From contig JAGYMR010000128.1 of assembly GCA_018400515.1 (NCBI GenBank), positions 1 to 7,602 on the forward strand: DNA of 7,602 nt. The letters are read 5' to 3'. The translations under genes and the position numbers were made by a program. The DNA is from Tangfeifania sp. GTDB lineage: Bacteria; Bacteroidota; Bacteroidia; Bacteroidales; Prolixibacteraceae. The notes under the pieces are model-generated. The model was not told where the DNA came from. It saw only the letters and a list, made by a program, of their open reading frames with translations, and did no database searches. This document shows, piece after piece, positions 1-7,305 of the stretch; within the stretch, counting starts at the first letter, position 1, and the number at the start of each line of letters is the position of its first letter.

Positions 1-1514
1 CCGGGAAAACCGCTGCATTCGGATTGCCTCTTTTGCAACAACTTGACCCTCATATTTTCGATGTTCAAGCACTTATTTTAAGTCCCACACGCGAACTGGC
101 CATGCAAATAGCCAAAGATCTGACGGCCTTTTCGAAGTATATTCCGGCGGTAAAAACCGGTGTGGTCTACGGGGGTGCGGATATTCAGAAACAGATCAGG
201 CAACTTGACCGGGGAGTGTCCGTTGTTGTCGGGACACCCGGACGGACGCTCGATTTGATCAAACGGAAAAAACTGAAGGTAAACAAAATTCGCTGGCTGG
301 TGCTTGATGAGGCGGATGAAATGCTCTCCATGGGCTTCAGGGATGAACTGGATGCCATTCTGGCTACTTCCCCTCCGGAAAGGCAGACCCTGCTTTTTTC
401 TGCCACCATGCCCCGGGAAATTCTTGCCATAGCGAATAAATACATGAGCGATCCCTGTGAGATTTCCGTGGGGAAAAAGAACAGCGGGGCCGAAAATGTG
501 GAGCATCACTACTATTTGATTCATGCCCGCGACAGGTACAACGCGCTGAAACGGATCGTTGATCTGAATCCGGGCATCTATGGGATTATTTTTTGCCGGA
601 CACGGGCGGAGACCCGGGATGTAGCGGAAAAGCTTATGCACGAAGGGTACCGGGCAGATGCATTGCATGGCGATCTCTCCCAGGCGCAGCGTGACCAGAT
701 TATGGACCGCTTCCGGAAGAAACACCTGCAGGTCCTGGTGGCTACCGACGTGGCGGCCCGCGGACTGGATGTGAATGATCTGACGCATGTCATCCACTAC
801 AACCTGCCCGATGATCCCGAGGCTTACATTCACCGCAGCGGACGTACCGGAAGGGCAGGGAAACGCGGAATTTCAGTTACCCTTATCCATCTGCGTGAAC
901 AGGGAAAATTGCGGCAGGTGGAGAAGAAGGTGAATAAGAAGTTTATTAAAAAGCCGGTACCCCTGGGAAAAGAGATTTGTGCGAAACAACTTTTTAATCT
1001 TATTGACGGGGTGGAAAATGCGGAGGTGAATGAAGCCCGGATTGAAGAATTCATGCCGGTTATTAATAAAAAACTGGCCTGGCTCGGGCGGGAAGACCTG
1101 ATCAAGCACTTTGTTTCAGCGGAGTTTAACCGGTTACTGAGTGCCTACGAAAATGTTCCTGATATTAATGTGGATGAAACGCGTTCTTCCCGGGAGGAAT
1201 CGACACCCGGGGAAAAAAGGAAACGGGGTAAAAAGTGGGTGGCAGGAAATGCCCGCCCTAAAAAAAGAGACTATGAGTTTTCCCGCTTCTTCTTCAGTCT
1301 CGGGAAAAAGAACGGGATCAATAAGCGGACCATCATTGACCTTGTTAATGAGCATCTGCCCGGGGAGAATGCTGAAATTGGCGATATTGAGGTCATGAAA
1401 GGCTTCTCCTTTTTCGAAGTGGATAAACGGTATGAGAAGGATATTTTGAAAACATTCAGAAAATCAAGGTACAAGGGGCAGCGCATGGGCATTGACATTG
1501 CCAAAAGGGATTGA
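1..1514 (+). CDS. DEAD-box ATP-dependent RNA helicase with DbpA-type RNA-binding domain (5' partial)
   Basis: This is an ATP-dependent RNA helicase of the DeaD/CsdA/DbpA group, acting in the cytoplasm on structured RNA, typically in ribosome assembly or cold adaptation. The reading frame is open from base 3, where it begins inside motif I (GKTAAFG), so the true start and Q motif lie left of the window; about 50 residues are probably missing. Visible motifs are Ia (PTRELA), Ib (GTPGR), II (DEAD at 306-317), III (SAT at 399-407), IV (IIFCRT), V (ATDVAARGLD) and VI (HRSGRTGR at 831-854). A basic linker (EKRKRGKKW and following) leads to a C-terminal domain from about base 1272 (YEFSRFFFSLGKKNG to the end) that matches the DbpA RNA-binding fold. 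Two stops in tandem, TGA TAA, end it. The domain order fits either DeaD/CsdA or DbpA, and the visible length is closer to DeaD, so I give no symbol. The family call is very secure. Confidence 0.97.
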   Translation, partial: GKTAAFGLPLLQQLDPHIFDVQALILSPTRELAMQIAKDLTAFSKYIPAVKTGVVYGGADIQKQIRQLDRGVSVVVGTPGRTLDLIKRKKLKVNKIRWLVLDEADEMLSMGFRDELDAILATSPPERQTLLFSATMPREILAIANKYMSDPCEISVGKKNSGAENVEHHYYLIHARDRYNALKRIVDLNPGIYGIIFCRTRAETRDVAEKLMHEGYRADALHGDLSQAQRDQIMDRFRKKHLQVLVATDVAARGLDVNDLTHVIHYNLPDDPEAYIHRSGRTGRAGKRGISVTLIHLREQGKLRQVEKKVNKKFIKKPVPLGKEICAKQLFNLIDGVENAEVNEARIEEFMPVINKKLAWLGREDLIKHFVSAEFNRLLSAYENVPDINVDETRSSREESTPGEKRKRGKKWVAGNARPKKRDYEFSRFFFSLGKKNGINKRTIIDLVNEHLPGENAEIGDIEVMKGFSFFEVDKRYEKDILKTFRKSRYKGQRMGIDIAKRD

Positions 1515-1552
1515 TAAATTATTGTTACTTCTCCCGAAAATCTGTTTGTTGT

Positions 1553-1569
1553 AGGGGAAGTCTTCCCCT
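1553..1569. other. Short perfect inverted repeat after the helicase gene
   Basis: AGGGGAAG, one T, then CTTCCCCT forms a perfect 8+1+8 inverted repeat 39 bases after the helicase stop. An RNA hairpin would have to open the central pairs to make a loop. No T-run follows on either strand, so it is not a typical intrinsic terminator. It may stabilise or help end the helicase transcript; this is inference. Confidence 0.35.
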
Positions 1570-1602
1570 GCTAAACTTGGTTTCAGGCGGAGAGGCAGAA
1601 AG

Positions 1603-1630
1603 AAAATGATCCCCCCCGGGAGGCCGGGGG
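1603..1630 (-). terminator. Probable intrinsic terminator of the mutAB transcript
   Basis: A GC-only 7-bp stem (CCCCCGG at 1613-1619 with CCGGGGG at 1624-1630) closes a 4-base loop. On the minus strand it starts 6 bases after the mutB stop and is followed by a moderately T-rich stretch (ATCATTTTCTTTC). The strong stem right after the last gene of the operon supports termination; the T-tract is interrupted, which lowers certainty. The stem could also help end the converging helicase transcript, although no T-run follows it on the plus strand. Confidence 0.6.
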
Positions 1631-1636
1631 AGTGGA

Positions 1637-3778
1637 TTATTGGTGTGCCTCAATTAAAATTTCGAGGATTTTCTTCCCTGCAGCTGCCACACTGGTCCCC
1701 GGACCAAAGATGGCCACGGCGCCGGCATCATAGAGGAATTTATAATCCTGTGAAGGGATCACGCCGCCGCAGATTACCATGATGTCGTCACGTCCCAGTT
1801 TTTTCAGTTCTTCAATGACGGCGGGCACCAGGGTTTTATGTCCGGCCGCGAGGGATGACACGCCCAGGACATGCACGTCATTTTCAACGGCTTGTTTTGC
1901 GGCCTCTTCCGGGGTTTGAAACAGCGGGCCCACATCCACGTCGAATCCCAGGTCGGCATAGCCGGTGGCCACCACTTTGGCACCGCGGTCGTGGCCGTCC
2001 TGCCCCATTTTGGCAATCATGATCCGTGGCTGGCGGCCTTCCATTTCGGCAAACTGTTTGGCCAGCTCCTGTGCCGCTTTAAACTCGTTTTTTCCTTTTG
2101 CTTCTGATTTATACACGCCTTCGATGGTTCTGATTACTGCTTTATATCTTCCGACCACTTTTTCACAGGCATCCGAGATCTCCCCCAACGATGCCCTTTT
2201 TTGGGCAGCCTCAATGGAGAGGGCCAGCAGGTTGCCTTTTCCGGTTTCGGCTGCTTCTGTTATGGCATTGAGTGCCTGTTGCACTTCAGCTTCATTTCTT
2301 CCGGCCCGCAGTTTTTTGAGCCGCTCCAGTTGGGCCTGCCGTACAGCTGTATTGTCAATGTCAAGGATGTCCATGGGATCCTCTTTTTCGGGGCGGTATT
2401 TGTTGATACCCACGATGGTTTGTGATCCGCTGTCGATTTTTCCCTGTGCACGGGCTGCTGCTTCTTCAATACGCATTTTCGGGACACCGGTTTCGATGGC
2501 TTTTGCCATTCCCCCGAGCTCCTCCACCTCTTCGATCAGTTTCCATGCTTTATGAGCCAGATCGTTGGTGAGGGTTTCGACATAGTAGGAACCGGCCCAG
2601 GGATCCAGCGAACGAACGATCTCGCTTTCCATCTGGAGTTGCAACTGGGTATTTCGTGCAATCCGGGCCGAGAAATCGGTGGGCAGTGCGATGGCTTCGT
2701 CGAGCGCATTGGTGTGGAGGCTTTGGGTATGCCCCAAAGCAGCGGCCATGGCTTCGATGGCGGTCCGGCCAACATTGTTGAACGGATCCTGTTCGGTTAA
2801 CGACCACCCCGATGTCTGGGAATGGGTTCGCAGGGCCATCGATTTGGGGTTTTTGGGGTTAAACTGTTTCACAATTTTTGCCCACAGCATGCGTGCTGCC
2901 CGCATTTTAGCAATTTCCATGAAGTAGTTCATCCCGACAGCCCAGAAAAAAGAGAGGCGGGGGGCAAAAGCATCGATATCCAGCCCTGCTTTTATGCCGG
3001 TGCGCAGGTAATCCAGTCCGTCGGCCAGCGTGTAAGCCATCTCAATGTCGGCAGTGGCCCCGGCTTCCTGCATGTGGTACCCCGAGATGGAGATGGAGTT
3101 GAACCGGGGCATGTGTTGGGACGTGAACTCGAAAATGTCTGCGATGATCTTCATGGAGAAGTCGGGAGGGTAAATGTAGGTATTCCGGACCATGAACTCT
3201 TTCAGGATGTCGTTTTGTATGGTACCGGATAATTGTTCGAGGGAGGCACCCTGCTCCAGTCCGGTAACAATGTAAAAGGCCATTACCGGCAAAACAGCCC
3301 CGTTCATGGTCATCGACACCGACATTTTATCGAGTGGTATTTCGTCGAAAAGAATTTTCATGTCGAGGATGGAATCAATGGCCACCCCAGCCTTTCCGAC
3401 ATCCCCGATAACGCGCGGATGGTCCGAATCATACCCCCGGTGGGTTGCCAGGTCAAAAGCGACCGACAGGCCTTTTTGACCGGCTGCCAGGTTGCGGCGG
3501 TAAAAAGCATTGGATTCTTCCGCCGTGGAAAAACCGGCATACTGGCGAATGGTCCAGGGGCGCATGGCATACATGGCGGAGTAGGGACCCCTTAAAAACG
3601 GGGGCAGCCCCGCAGCAAAATCCAGGTGCTCCAGGCCCTCAAGGTCCTCTTTGGTGTATACCGGTTTTACCGGAATGCGCTCGGGTGTCAGCCAACTGCT
3701 GGCATTGTTTGAATATTTTGCAGCCCGGGCAAAGGTTGTGGTGTCTTTAATGTTGATATTTTTAAAATCTGGTTTCAT
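1637..3778 (-). CDS. mutB: Methylmalonyl-CoA mutase large (alpha, catalytic) subunit
   Basis: The 713-residue protein is the catalytic subunit of adenosylcobalamin-dependent methylmalonyl-CoA mutase, which interconverts (R)-methylmalonyl-CoA and succinyl-CoA in propionate metabolism. The N-terminal TIM-barrel domain carries the family block [13 protein letters not shown] (residues 73-85) and the [10 protein letters not shown] loop. By alignment from memory to the Propionibacterium enzyme, Tyr80, Arg198, Tyr234 and His235 match its Tyr89, Arg207, Tyr243 and His244. The Tyr/Arg pair points to methylmalonyl-CoA; isobutyryl-CoA mutases have Phe/Gln there. The C-terminal cobalamin domain begins near residue 585 and has the intact DxHxxG motif (D594-G-H596-D-R-G599), where His596 is the lower cobalt ligand, followed by GVSSLAAGH and the GGVIP loop. 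Length is normal and there is no frameshift. The ATG at 3778 gives the expected N-terminus; its leader is A/T-rich without a clear Shine-Dalgarno. It lies downstream of mutA on the same strand. Confidence 0.98.
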   Translation of the reverse strand: MKPDFKNINIKDTTTFARAAKYSNNASSWLTPERIPVKPVYTKEDLEGLEHLDFAAGLPPFLRGPYSAMYAMRPWTIRQYAGFSTAEESNAFYRRNLAAGQKGLSVAFDLATHRGYDSDHPRVIGDVGKAGVAIDSILDMKILFDEIPLDKMSVSMTMNGAVLPVMAFYIVTGLEQGASLEQLSGTIQNDILKEFMVRNTYIYPPDFSMKIIADIFEFTSQHMPRFNSISISGYHMQEAGATADIEMAYTLADGLDYLRTGIKAGLDIDAFAPRLSFFWAVGMNYFMEIAKMRAARMLWAKIVKQFNPKNPKSMALRTHSQTSGWSLTEQDPFNNVGRTAIEAMAAALGHTQSLHTNALDEAIALPTDFSARIARNTQLQLQMESEIVRSLDPWAGSYYVETLTNDLAHKAWKLIEEVEELGGMAKAIETGVPKMRIEEAAARAQGKIDSGSQTIVGINKYRPEKEDPMDILDIDNTAVRQAQLERLKKLRAGRNEAEVQQALNAITEAAETGKGNLLALSIEAAQKRASLGEISDACEKVVGRYKAVIRTIEGVYKSEAKGKNEFKAAQELAKQFAEMEGRQPRIMIAKMGQDGHDRGAKVVATGYADLGFDVDVGPLFQTPEEAAKQAVENDVHVLGVSSLAAGHKTLVPAVIEELKKLGRDDIMVICGGVIPSQDYKFLYDAGAVAIFGPGTSVAAAGKKILEILIEAHQ

Positions 3779-3838
3779 TTGTTGATATGTATATTTTTCA
3801 AAGGAAATAAATGGAACGCGACTGGTGCTTTATTTCTT

Positions 3839-3940
3839 TCGTTCAATCGTTTACTTTAAAGGTATTTGTCTCATTATAAGGGTTCATTTTTTCACCGGGG
3901 CACCGGTAAAAAACCGGTTGTAACCCCATCGTTGAACGAT
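3839..3940. repeat. Clustered inverted repeats in the mutA-mutB gap
   Basis: The 180-base gap between mutA and mutB holds several symmetric elements. (1) A perfect palindrome, ATCGTT-G-AACGAT, at 3928-3940. (2) A hairpin of ACCGGT (3902-3907) and ACCGGT (3913-3918) around AAAAA, which may be extended by GGGG (3897-3900) and CCCC (3924-3927) across an internal loop. (3) An 8-base inverted pair, TCGTTCAA (3839-3846) with TTGAACGA (3932-3939), which brackets the hairpin. CACCGG also occurs twice directly (3893-3898 and 3901-3906). No T-run follows the hairpin on the minus strand, so it is not a plain terminator. It may be a regulator site or an RNA-stability element that sets the mutA to mutB ratio; this is inference. 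Confidence 0.55.
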
Positions 3941-3958
3941 TTTACCTTTTCGGATGCT

Positions 3959-5821
3959 TTATATGTTTAATTTTTCCTGGTACTTTTTCAGTTCCTCCAG
4001 GATGTTGCTTTTCACATGGATGAAATGGGTGATCCCCCGCTTTTCCAGATCTGCTCTGCAGGCCGGATTTCCGGCCACGACCAGGATTTCATCGTTGAGC
4101 TTCCGGGCCACTTCGGGGACAAGGGTTGCGTACTCGTCATCAGAGCTGCAGACAACCACGATGTCGGCATTTTTTGCTTTCGCTGCGGCCACCCCTTCTT
4201 CCGGGGTTTTAAATCCGTTATTGTCGATGACTTCAAAACCTGCCACGGCAAAAAAGTTGGTGCTGAACTGTGCTCTGGCTTTTCGAAAGGCCAGGTTGCC
4301 CATGGGGAGCATGAAGGCCACCGGCCGTTTGTTCTCAAGGGCATACCGGTCGGTTTTATACCGGAGCCTTTCAAAAGGCTGGGCTCCGCGCCAGGGTTTC
4401 AGTGTTTCCACTTCCGCCCCCGGCTCGGTGTGGTCCTCCGGGATGAATACCGAGGCGTCAAAGGCTTTTTCTGCCTGTTCCAAAAAATTGGGAAACTGGT
4501 TGGTTCCCAGTAAATTTTCACGGCGCGTTGCAATGTTTTTTTTGCGCCGGGCTGCCATGTTTTTTATCTCTTCCTGAATAAACCCTTCCCGGAATGCCTT
4601 TATAAATCCCCCTTTATCCTGGATTTGGAGGAAAAGCTCCCAGGCATGTTCTGCGAGCGCGGCGGTGAGGTTTTCTATATAGTATGCGCCCCCGCCCGGA
4701 TCGGCAATTTTATCCAGGTGCGATTCCTCCTTAAGGAGGATCTGTTGATTGCGGGCAATCCGTTCGGCCATATCGCTGGTTTCTCCGAAAATGGTGTTGA
4801 ACGGCCGCACTGTGATCGAATCCGCACCGCCCAGGACAGCTGCCATGGCTTCTGTTTGTGTACGGATCATGTTGACGTAGGGATCGTAAAATGTTTTATT
4901 GAAGGTATTTGTTTCACTGTGGGCAATGAGTTTGGTCGCTTCGGTGCCTGCCGGACCGTAGGCATTCACAATTTGTGCCCAGAGAAGACGCGCTGCACGC
5001 AGCTTGGCAATTTCCATGAAATGGTTGCTGCCGATGCCAAAATGAAATTTGATGTTCTGCGTCACTTCTTCAATGGAGGCACCGGCATTGGTGAGCCGGG
5101 TCAGGTATTCCGTCCCCTGTGCCAGCGAAAAAGCCAACTCCTGAACAAGGGAAGCACCACAATTGGCAAAGGTTTTTCCGTTGACCCCAATGACCCTGAA
5201 AAGGGGAAGTTCGGCCGTGTCTTCCACCATCTTTTTCATTGTTGCAAAGGCATCCTCCTTCAGTATGCCCCTCAGAACAAATGAACCGAGCGGGTCGAAA
5301 GGGGCCGATCCGATGATTTCTTCCTTGTTTATGTCTTTCCCGGAAATGAATTCATTGAAAGCACGGGCGCAGTTGCTGCTATTTCCCGTGGAATCGAAAT
5401 TGATCTCAATGGCTTCGGGCAGGATGTCCTTTAACAATATTTCCAGATCCGCCTGGCTGATTTCTGCAGGGGAGTCGATCCGGAATCCCAGGGAGGTCAC
5501 TCCTTTGTTCAAAATCTCCAAAGCCTTTTTGTTGGCTTTTTTAAGATCTTTTACTGAAATGTCCTGGCGAATGAACCAGTCGTTGCCGCTTTTTTTGTTT
5601 CCCCGTACAAAGGGATATTCCCCCGGCAAACAGGCCAGGAAATCGAGTCCTTTAAGATCTTCCTTCCGGTAATAAGGTTGTACCTTAAAACCTTCATACG
5701 TTCTCCAAACCAATTTTTTTTCGTAGTCTGCCCCTTTAAGATCTGCATGGATTTTTGATTCCCAGTCTTCTGTAGAGACAGGGGCAAAACCGGTAAAAAG
5801 TTTACGCTCTTTTTTTGCCAT
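3959..5821 (-). CDS. mutA: Methylmalonyl-CoA mutase small (beta, non-catalytic) subunit
   Basis: The 620-residue protein is the small subunit of heterodimeric methylmalonyl-CoA mutase; it is a degenerate relative of MutB and supports it structurally. It keeps barrel landmarks shared with MutB: FGIGSNHFMEIAKLRAARLLWAQIV (compare [23 protein letters not shown]), HSETN, EAMAAVLGGADSI, and DPGGGAYYIENLT. The C-terminal part, from about residue 500, has the cobalamin-domain fold but not its ligand: the segment equivalent to MutB GQDGHDRG reads MGNLAFRKAR (507-516), with no DxHxxG histidine, as expected for this subunit. I chose the ATG at 5821 (MAKKERKLFTGFAPVST) because it gives the family's usual N-terminus and length. 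The frame stays open to 6019, but the extra 66 residues do not look like the family and would span the candidate promoter. mutB follows after 180 bases, probably in the same operon. Confidence 0.95.
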   Translation of the reverse strand: MAKKERKLFTGFAPVSTEDWESKIHADLKGADYEKKLVWRTYEGFKVQPYYRKEDLKGLDFLACLPGEYPFVRGNKKSGNDWFIRQDISVKDLKKANKKALEILNKGVTSLGFRIDSPAEISQADLEILLKDILPEAIEINFDSTGNSSNCARAFNEFISGKDINKEEIIGSAPFDPLGSFVLRGILKEDAFATMKKMVEDTAELPLFRVIGVNGKTFANCGASLVQELAFSLAQGTEYLTRLTNAGASIEEVTQNIKFHFGIGSNHFMEIAKLRAARLLWAQIVNAYGPAGTEATKLIAHSETNTFNKTFYDPYVNMIRTQTEAMAAVLGGADSITVRPFNTIFGETSDMAERIARNQQILLKEESHLDKIADPGGGAYYIENLTAALAEHAWELFLQIQDKGGFIKAFREGFIQEEIKNMAARRKKNIATRRENLLGTNQFPNFLEQAEKAFDASVFIPEDHTEPGAEVETLKPWRGAQPFERLRYKTDRYALENKRPVAFMLPMGNLAFRKARAQFSTNFFAVAGFEVIDNNGFKTPEEGVAAAKAKNADIVVVCSSDDEYATLVPEVARKLNDEILVVAGNPACRADLEKRGITHFIHVKSNILEELKKYQEKLNI

Positions 5822-5850
5822 GTTGAAAGTTGTTTTTGAAACCCAGGCTG

Positions 5851-5858
5851 CAAAATTA
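5851..5858 (-). promoter_or_regulatory. Candidate Bacteroidota -7 promoter element for mutA
   Basis: Read on the minus strand, these bases are TAATTTTG, an exact match to the Bacteroidota sigma-factor -7 consensus TAnnTTTG. It would start transcription near 5844, giving a leader of about 23 bases before the mutA ATG at 5821, which is a plausible distance. I see no good -33 TTG at the usual spacing; the nearest TTG is only 8 bases upstream of the element. Taken alone, an 8-base AT-rich match is moderate evidence. Confidence 0.4.
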
Positions 5859-6057
5859 GCTGAATTCAAGGATTGGACACCAGAAATCAGCAGGTTTTTG
5901 AAGAATGTTAAGAAAAGGTTGCAGCACATTTCATTTCCGTTGTTTTTCTCCTTACGGGACGTTTTTCCCGGAAGAAAATGAATAAGGCATAAATTTTTAA
6001 CAAATTTTAACAAAAGCACTTAGGCGTTGTTTGTCAGCACCTTGAAGGCATAATGTC

Positions 6058-6085
6058 TTTGTTTGTTTTAAAGAATTCAAACAAA
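6058..6085. repeat. Inverted repeat TTTGTTTG / CAAACAAA
   Basis: A perfect 8-base inverted pair (6058-6065 and 6078-6085) is separated by 12 AT-rich bases that include GAATT. It lies about 120 bases upstream of the fasciclin start and about 240 upstream of the mutA start. Low base complexity makes chance a real possibility. It could be an operator for either gene, but nothing else supports that. Confidence 0.35.
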
Positions 6086-6173
6086 AATGAACAAAAAGGT
6101 CTTTTAATTTTTTATAGGTTCAGTGACAAACGAAAACAAATTAAAATTTGATAACACTTAAAAATTGAGACGA

Positions 6174-6199
6174 TTAAAATTTACACATTTAAAATTTAC
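6174..6199 (+). repeat. Direct repeat TTAAAATTTAC just upstream of the fasciclin start
   Basis: The 11-base sequence TTAAAATTTAC occurs at 6174-6184 and again at 6189-6199, a 15-base period, ending 4 bases before the ATG at 6204. The 9-base core TTAAAATTT also occurs at 6141-6149 and inverted at 6002-6010. No Shine-Dalgarno is visible, so this A/T-rich, unstructured leader may itself favour ribosome loading, as is common in Bacteroidota; this role is inference. Confidence 0.5.
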
Positions 6200-6203
6200 C
6201 ATT

Positions 6204-7127
6204 ATGAAAACAAAAACTAAAATGATTTCCGGATTTTTATTTGCAGCGGTTTTATTATTCACTGCTTGTGATAAAGAAGAAGACACGCCTCCCCCGATGA
6301 TGGAAGAGGATAATAATATTGTTGAAGTAGCCCAGGAAGCGGGAAGTTTCAGCACATTAATTGAAGCAGCCCAAAAGGCTGGTTTGGCAGACTTTCTGAG
6401 CACAGAGAGCGGACTTACGGTATTTGCACCCACCGACGATGCGTTTGCCGCCCTGCTTTCCGACCTGAACCTGTCCGGTCTTGACGACCTTGATGCTGCT
6501 ACCCTGGCGGGTATCCTTACCTACCATGTGGTTGGTGGTGTTGCCTATTCAGGGGACCTGAGCACGGGTTACTACTCCACCCTGGCCAGTTACAGCGACA
6601 ACAACCTCTCGATGTTCATTAACCTGGAAGACGGGGTAAAGATCAACAAGGATGTTTCAGTAACCACGGCCGATGTGGAGGCTTCCAACGGCGTCATCCA
6701 TGTGGTTGACAAGGTCATTCTTCCGCCATCGGTGGTAAGCATTGCAATGGCCAACGAAAATTTCTCCACGCTGGTAGCCGCTGTGGCAAAAGCCGGTCTT
6801 GTGGAAGCTTTGGAAGGCGATGGTCCCTTTACTGTGTTTGCTCCGACCAACGATGCTTTTGATGCTTTATTCAGTGAGCTTGGTGTTTCCGGTGTGGAGG
6901 ACCTGACTGCAGAGCAGTTAACACCCATCCTCACCTACCATGTTGTTTCAGGCAATGTCCTTTCGGGAGCACTTTCCAACGGCCCGGTAGAAACCCTGAA
7001 TACAGGCAACAGCATTACCGTCGATCTCTCCGGAGGTGTCAAAATCGATGACAGTTCGGTCATTGCGGCTGATATCCAGGGAGCAAACGGTGTTGTCCAC
7101 GTCATTGATAAAGTATTATTGCCCTGA
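6204..7127 (+). CDS. Lipoprotein with two fasciclin (FAS1) domains
   Basis: The 307-residue protein is a secreted lipoprotein of the fasciclin/beta-Ig-H3 family, generally linked to cell adhesion or matrix contact; its ligand is unknown. Residues 1-21 form a type II signal peptide (basic MKTKTK, then a hydrophobic segment), with lipobox FTA|C and Cys22 as the lipidation site. The next residues, DKEED, resemble the acidic surface-export signal of Bacteroidota lipoproteins, so it is probably outside the outer membrane. A short Pro/Glu linker leads to FAS1 domain 1 (about 38-175: TVFAPTDDAF, LTYHVV, GVIHVVDKVILP) and domain 2 (about 176-307: TVFAPTNDAF, LTYHVV, GVVHVIDKVLLP). The protein stops at the end of domain 2, with no type IX secretion tail. 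I chose the ATG at 6204 over the upstream TTG at 6165 because it starts directly at the signal peptide. A strong terminator follows, so it is probably transcribed alone. Confidence 0.95.
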   Translation: MKTKTKMISGFLFAAVLLFTACDKEEDTPPPMMEEDNNIVEVAQEAGSFSTLIEAAQKAGLADFLSTESGLTVFAPTDDAFAALLSDLNLSGLDDLDAATLAGILTYHVVGGVAYSGDLSTGYYSTLASYSDNNLSMFINLEDGVKINKDVSVTTADVEASNGVIHVVDKVILPPSVVSIAMANENFSTLVAAVAKAGLVEALEGDGPFTVFAPTNDAFDALFSELGVSGVEDLTAEQLTPILTYHVVSGNVLSGALSNGPVETLNTGNSITVDLSGGVKIDDSSVIAADIQGANGVVHVIDKVLLP

Positions 7128-7148
7128 AATTTTTAAAATACGCCATGC

Positions 7149-7187
7149 AAATGCCGGCTTTCCCTGAAGGCCGGCATTTTGTTTTCA
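7149..7187 (+). terminator. Strong intrinsic terminator after the fasciclin gene
   Basis: AAATGCCGGC (7149-7158) pairs perfectly with GCCGGCATTT (7170-7179), and the stem can extend by three more pairs (one G-U) to a 5-base loop, CCCTG. TTTTGTTTTC follows directly on the plus strand. It lies 21 bases after the stop at 7127 and has all features of a Rho-independent terminator. The AAA before the stem also allows some function on the opposite strand. Confidence 0.92.
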
Positions 7188-7296
7188 GGGGAGGCTTTCA
7201 TTATTTCTCTTTTAAACGAAGTATCCTTTGAATCCCCTGATAAAATCTATAAATTTTTCAGGAATATTTTTCTAACTTGCATTCCGGATTCTGAAT

Positions 7297-7300
7297 AAGG
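7297..7300 (+). promoter_or_regulatory. Shine-Dalgarno-like AAGG before the last gene
   Basis: AAGG sits 5 bases before the ATG at 7306. It is short but correctly spaced and helps fix the start. Further upstream, TAACTTGC at 7273-7280 matches six of eight positions of the Bacteroidota -7 element TAnnTTTG and would give a leader of roughly 20 bases; I see no matching -33 element. Confidence 0.4.
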
Positions 7301-7305
7301 CGATC

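Larger units (their letters stand above)
5822..6203. other. Divergent AT-rich intergenic region between mutA and the fasciclin gene
   Basis: These 382 bases separate two divergent starts and hold no gene I can support. Contents are the candidate mutA -7 element (5851-5858), a small inverted repeat CGGGA/TCCCG (5955-5959 and 5966-5970), a perfect 8-base inverted repeat TTTGTTTG/CAAACAAA (6058-6065 and 6078-6085), and repeated TTAAAATTT motifs (6002-6010 inverted; 6141-6149, 6174-6182 and 6189-6197 direct). I looked for a cobalamin riboswitch before mutA and saw no B12-box-like core. No plus-strand TAnnTTTG match with correct spacing is present; TAAAATTTG at 6142-6150 is one base too long. Confidence 0.6.

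Noticed and set aside
1965..2555. Long plus-strand open frame (196 codons) opposite mutB
   Set aside because: It lies wholly within the well-supported mutB gene and its Ser/Ala/Arg-rich translation resembles no family; it is a shadow of mutB coding. Similar shadows opposite mutA and the helicase were also dropped.
5822..6019. N-terminal extension of mutA by 66 residues, open to 6019
   Set aside because: The extra residues do not resemble the mutase family, the ATG at 5821 gives the normal N-terminus (MAKKERKLFTGFAPVST), and the extension would cover the candidate promoter.
6165..6203. Upstream TTG start for the fasciclin gene
   Set aside because: It would put 13 residues before a standard lipoprotein signal peptide that begins at the ATG at 6204, and its codons are made of the AT-rich direct repeat.
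5822..6203. Cobalamin riboswitch upstream of mutA
   Set aside because: A B12-dependent enzyme made this worth checking, but I see no B12-box-like core or matching helices in the leader, and the candidate promoter would leave only about 23 bases of leader.
7162..7240. Alternative pairing of CCCTGAA (7162-7168) or CCCCTGA (7234-7240) with TTCAGGGG (7184-7191), suggesting a switch
   Set aside because: Seven-base matches are expected by chance over this span, and the competing 10-bp terminator stem is far stronger.
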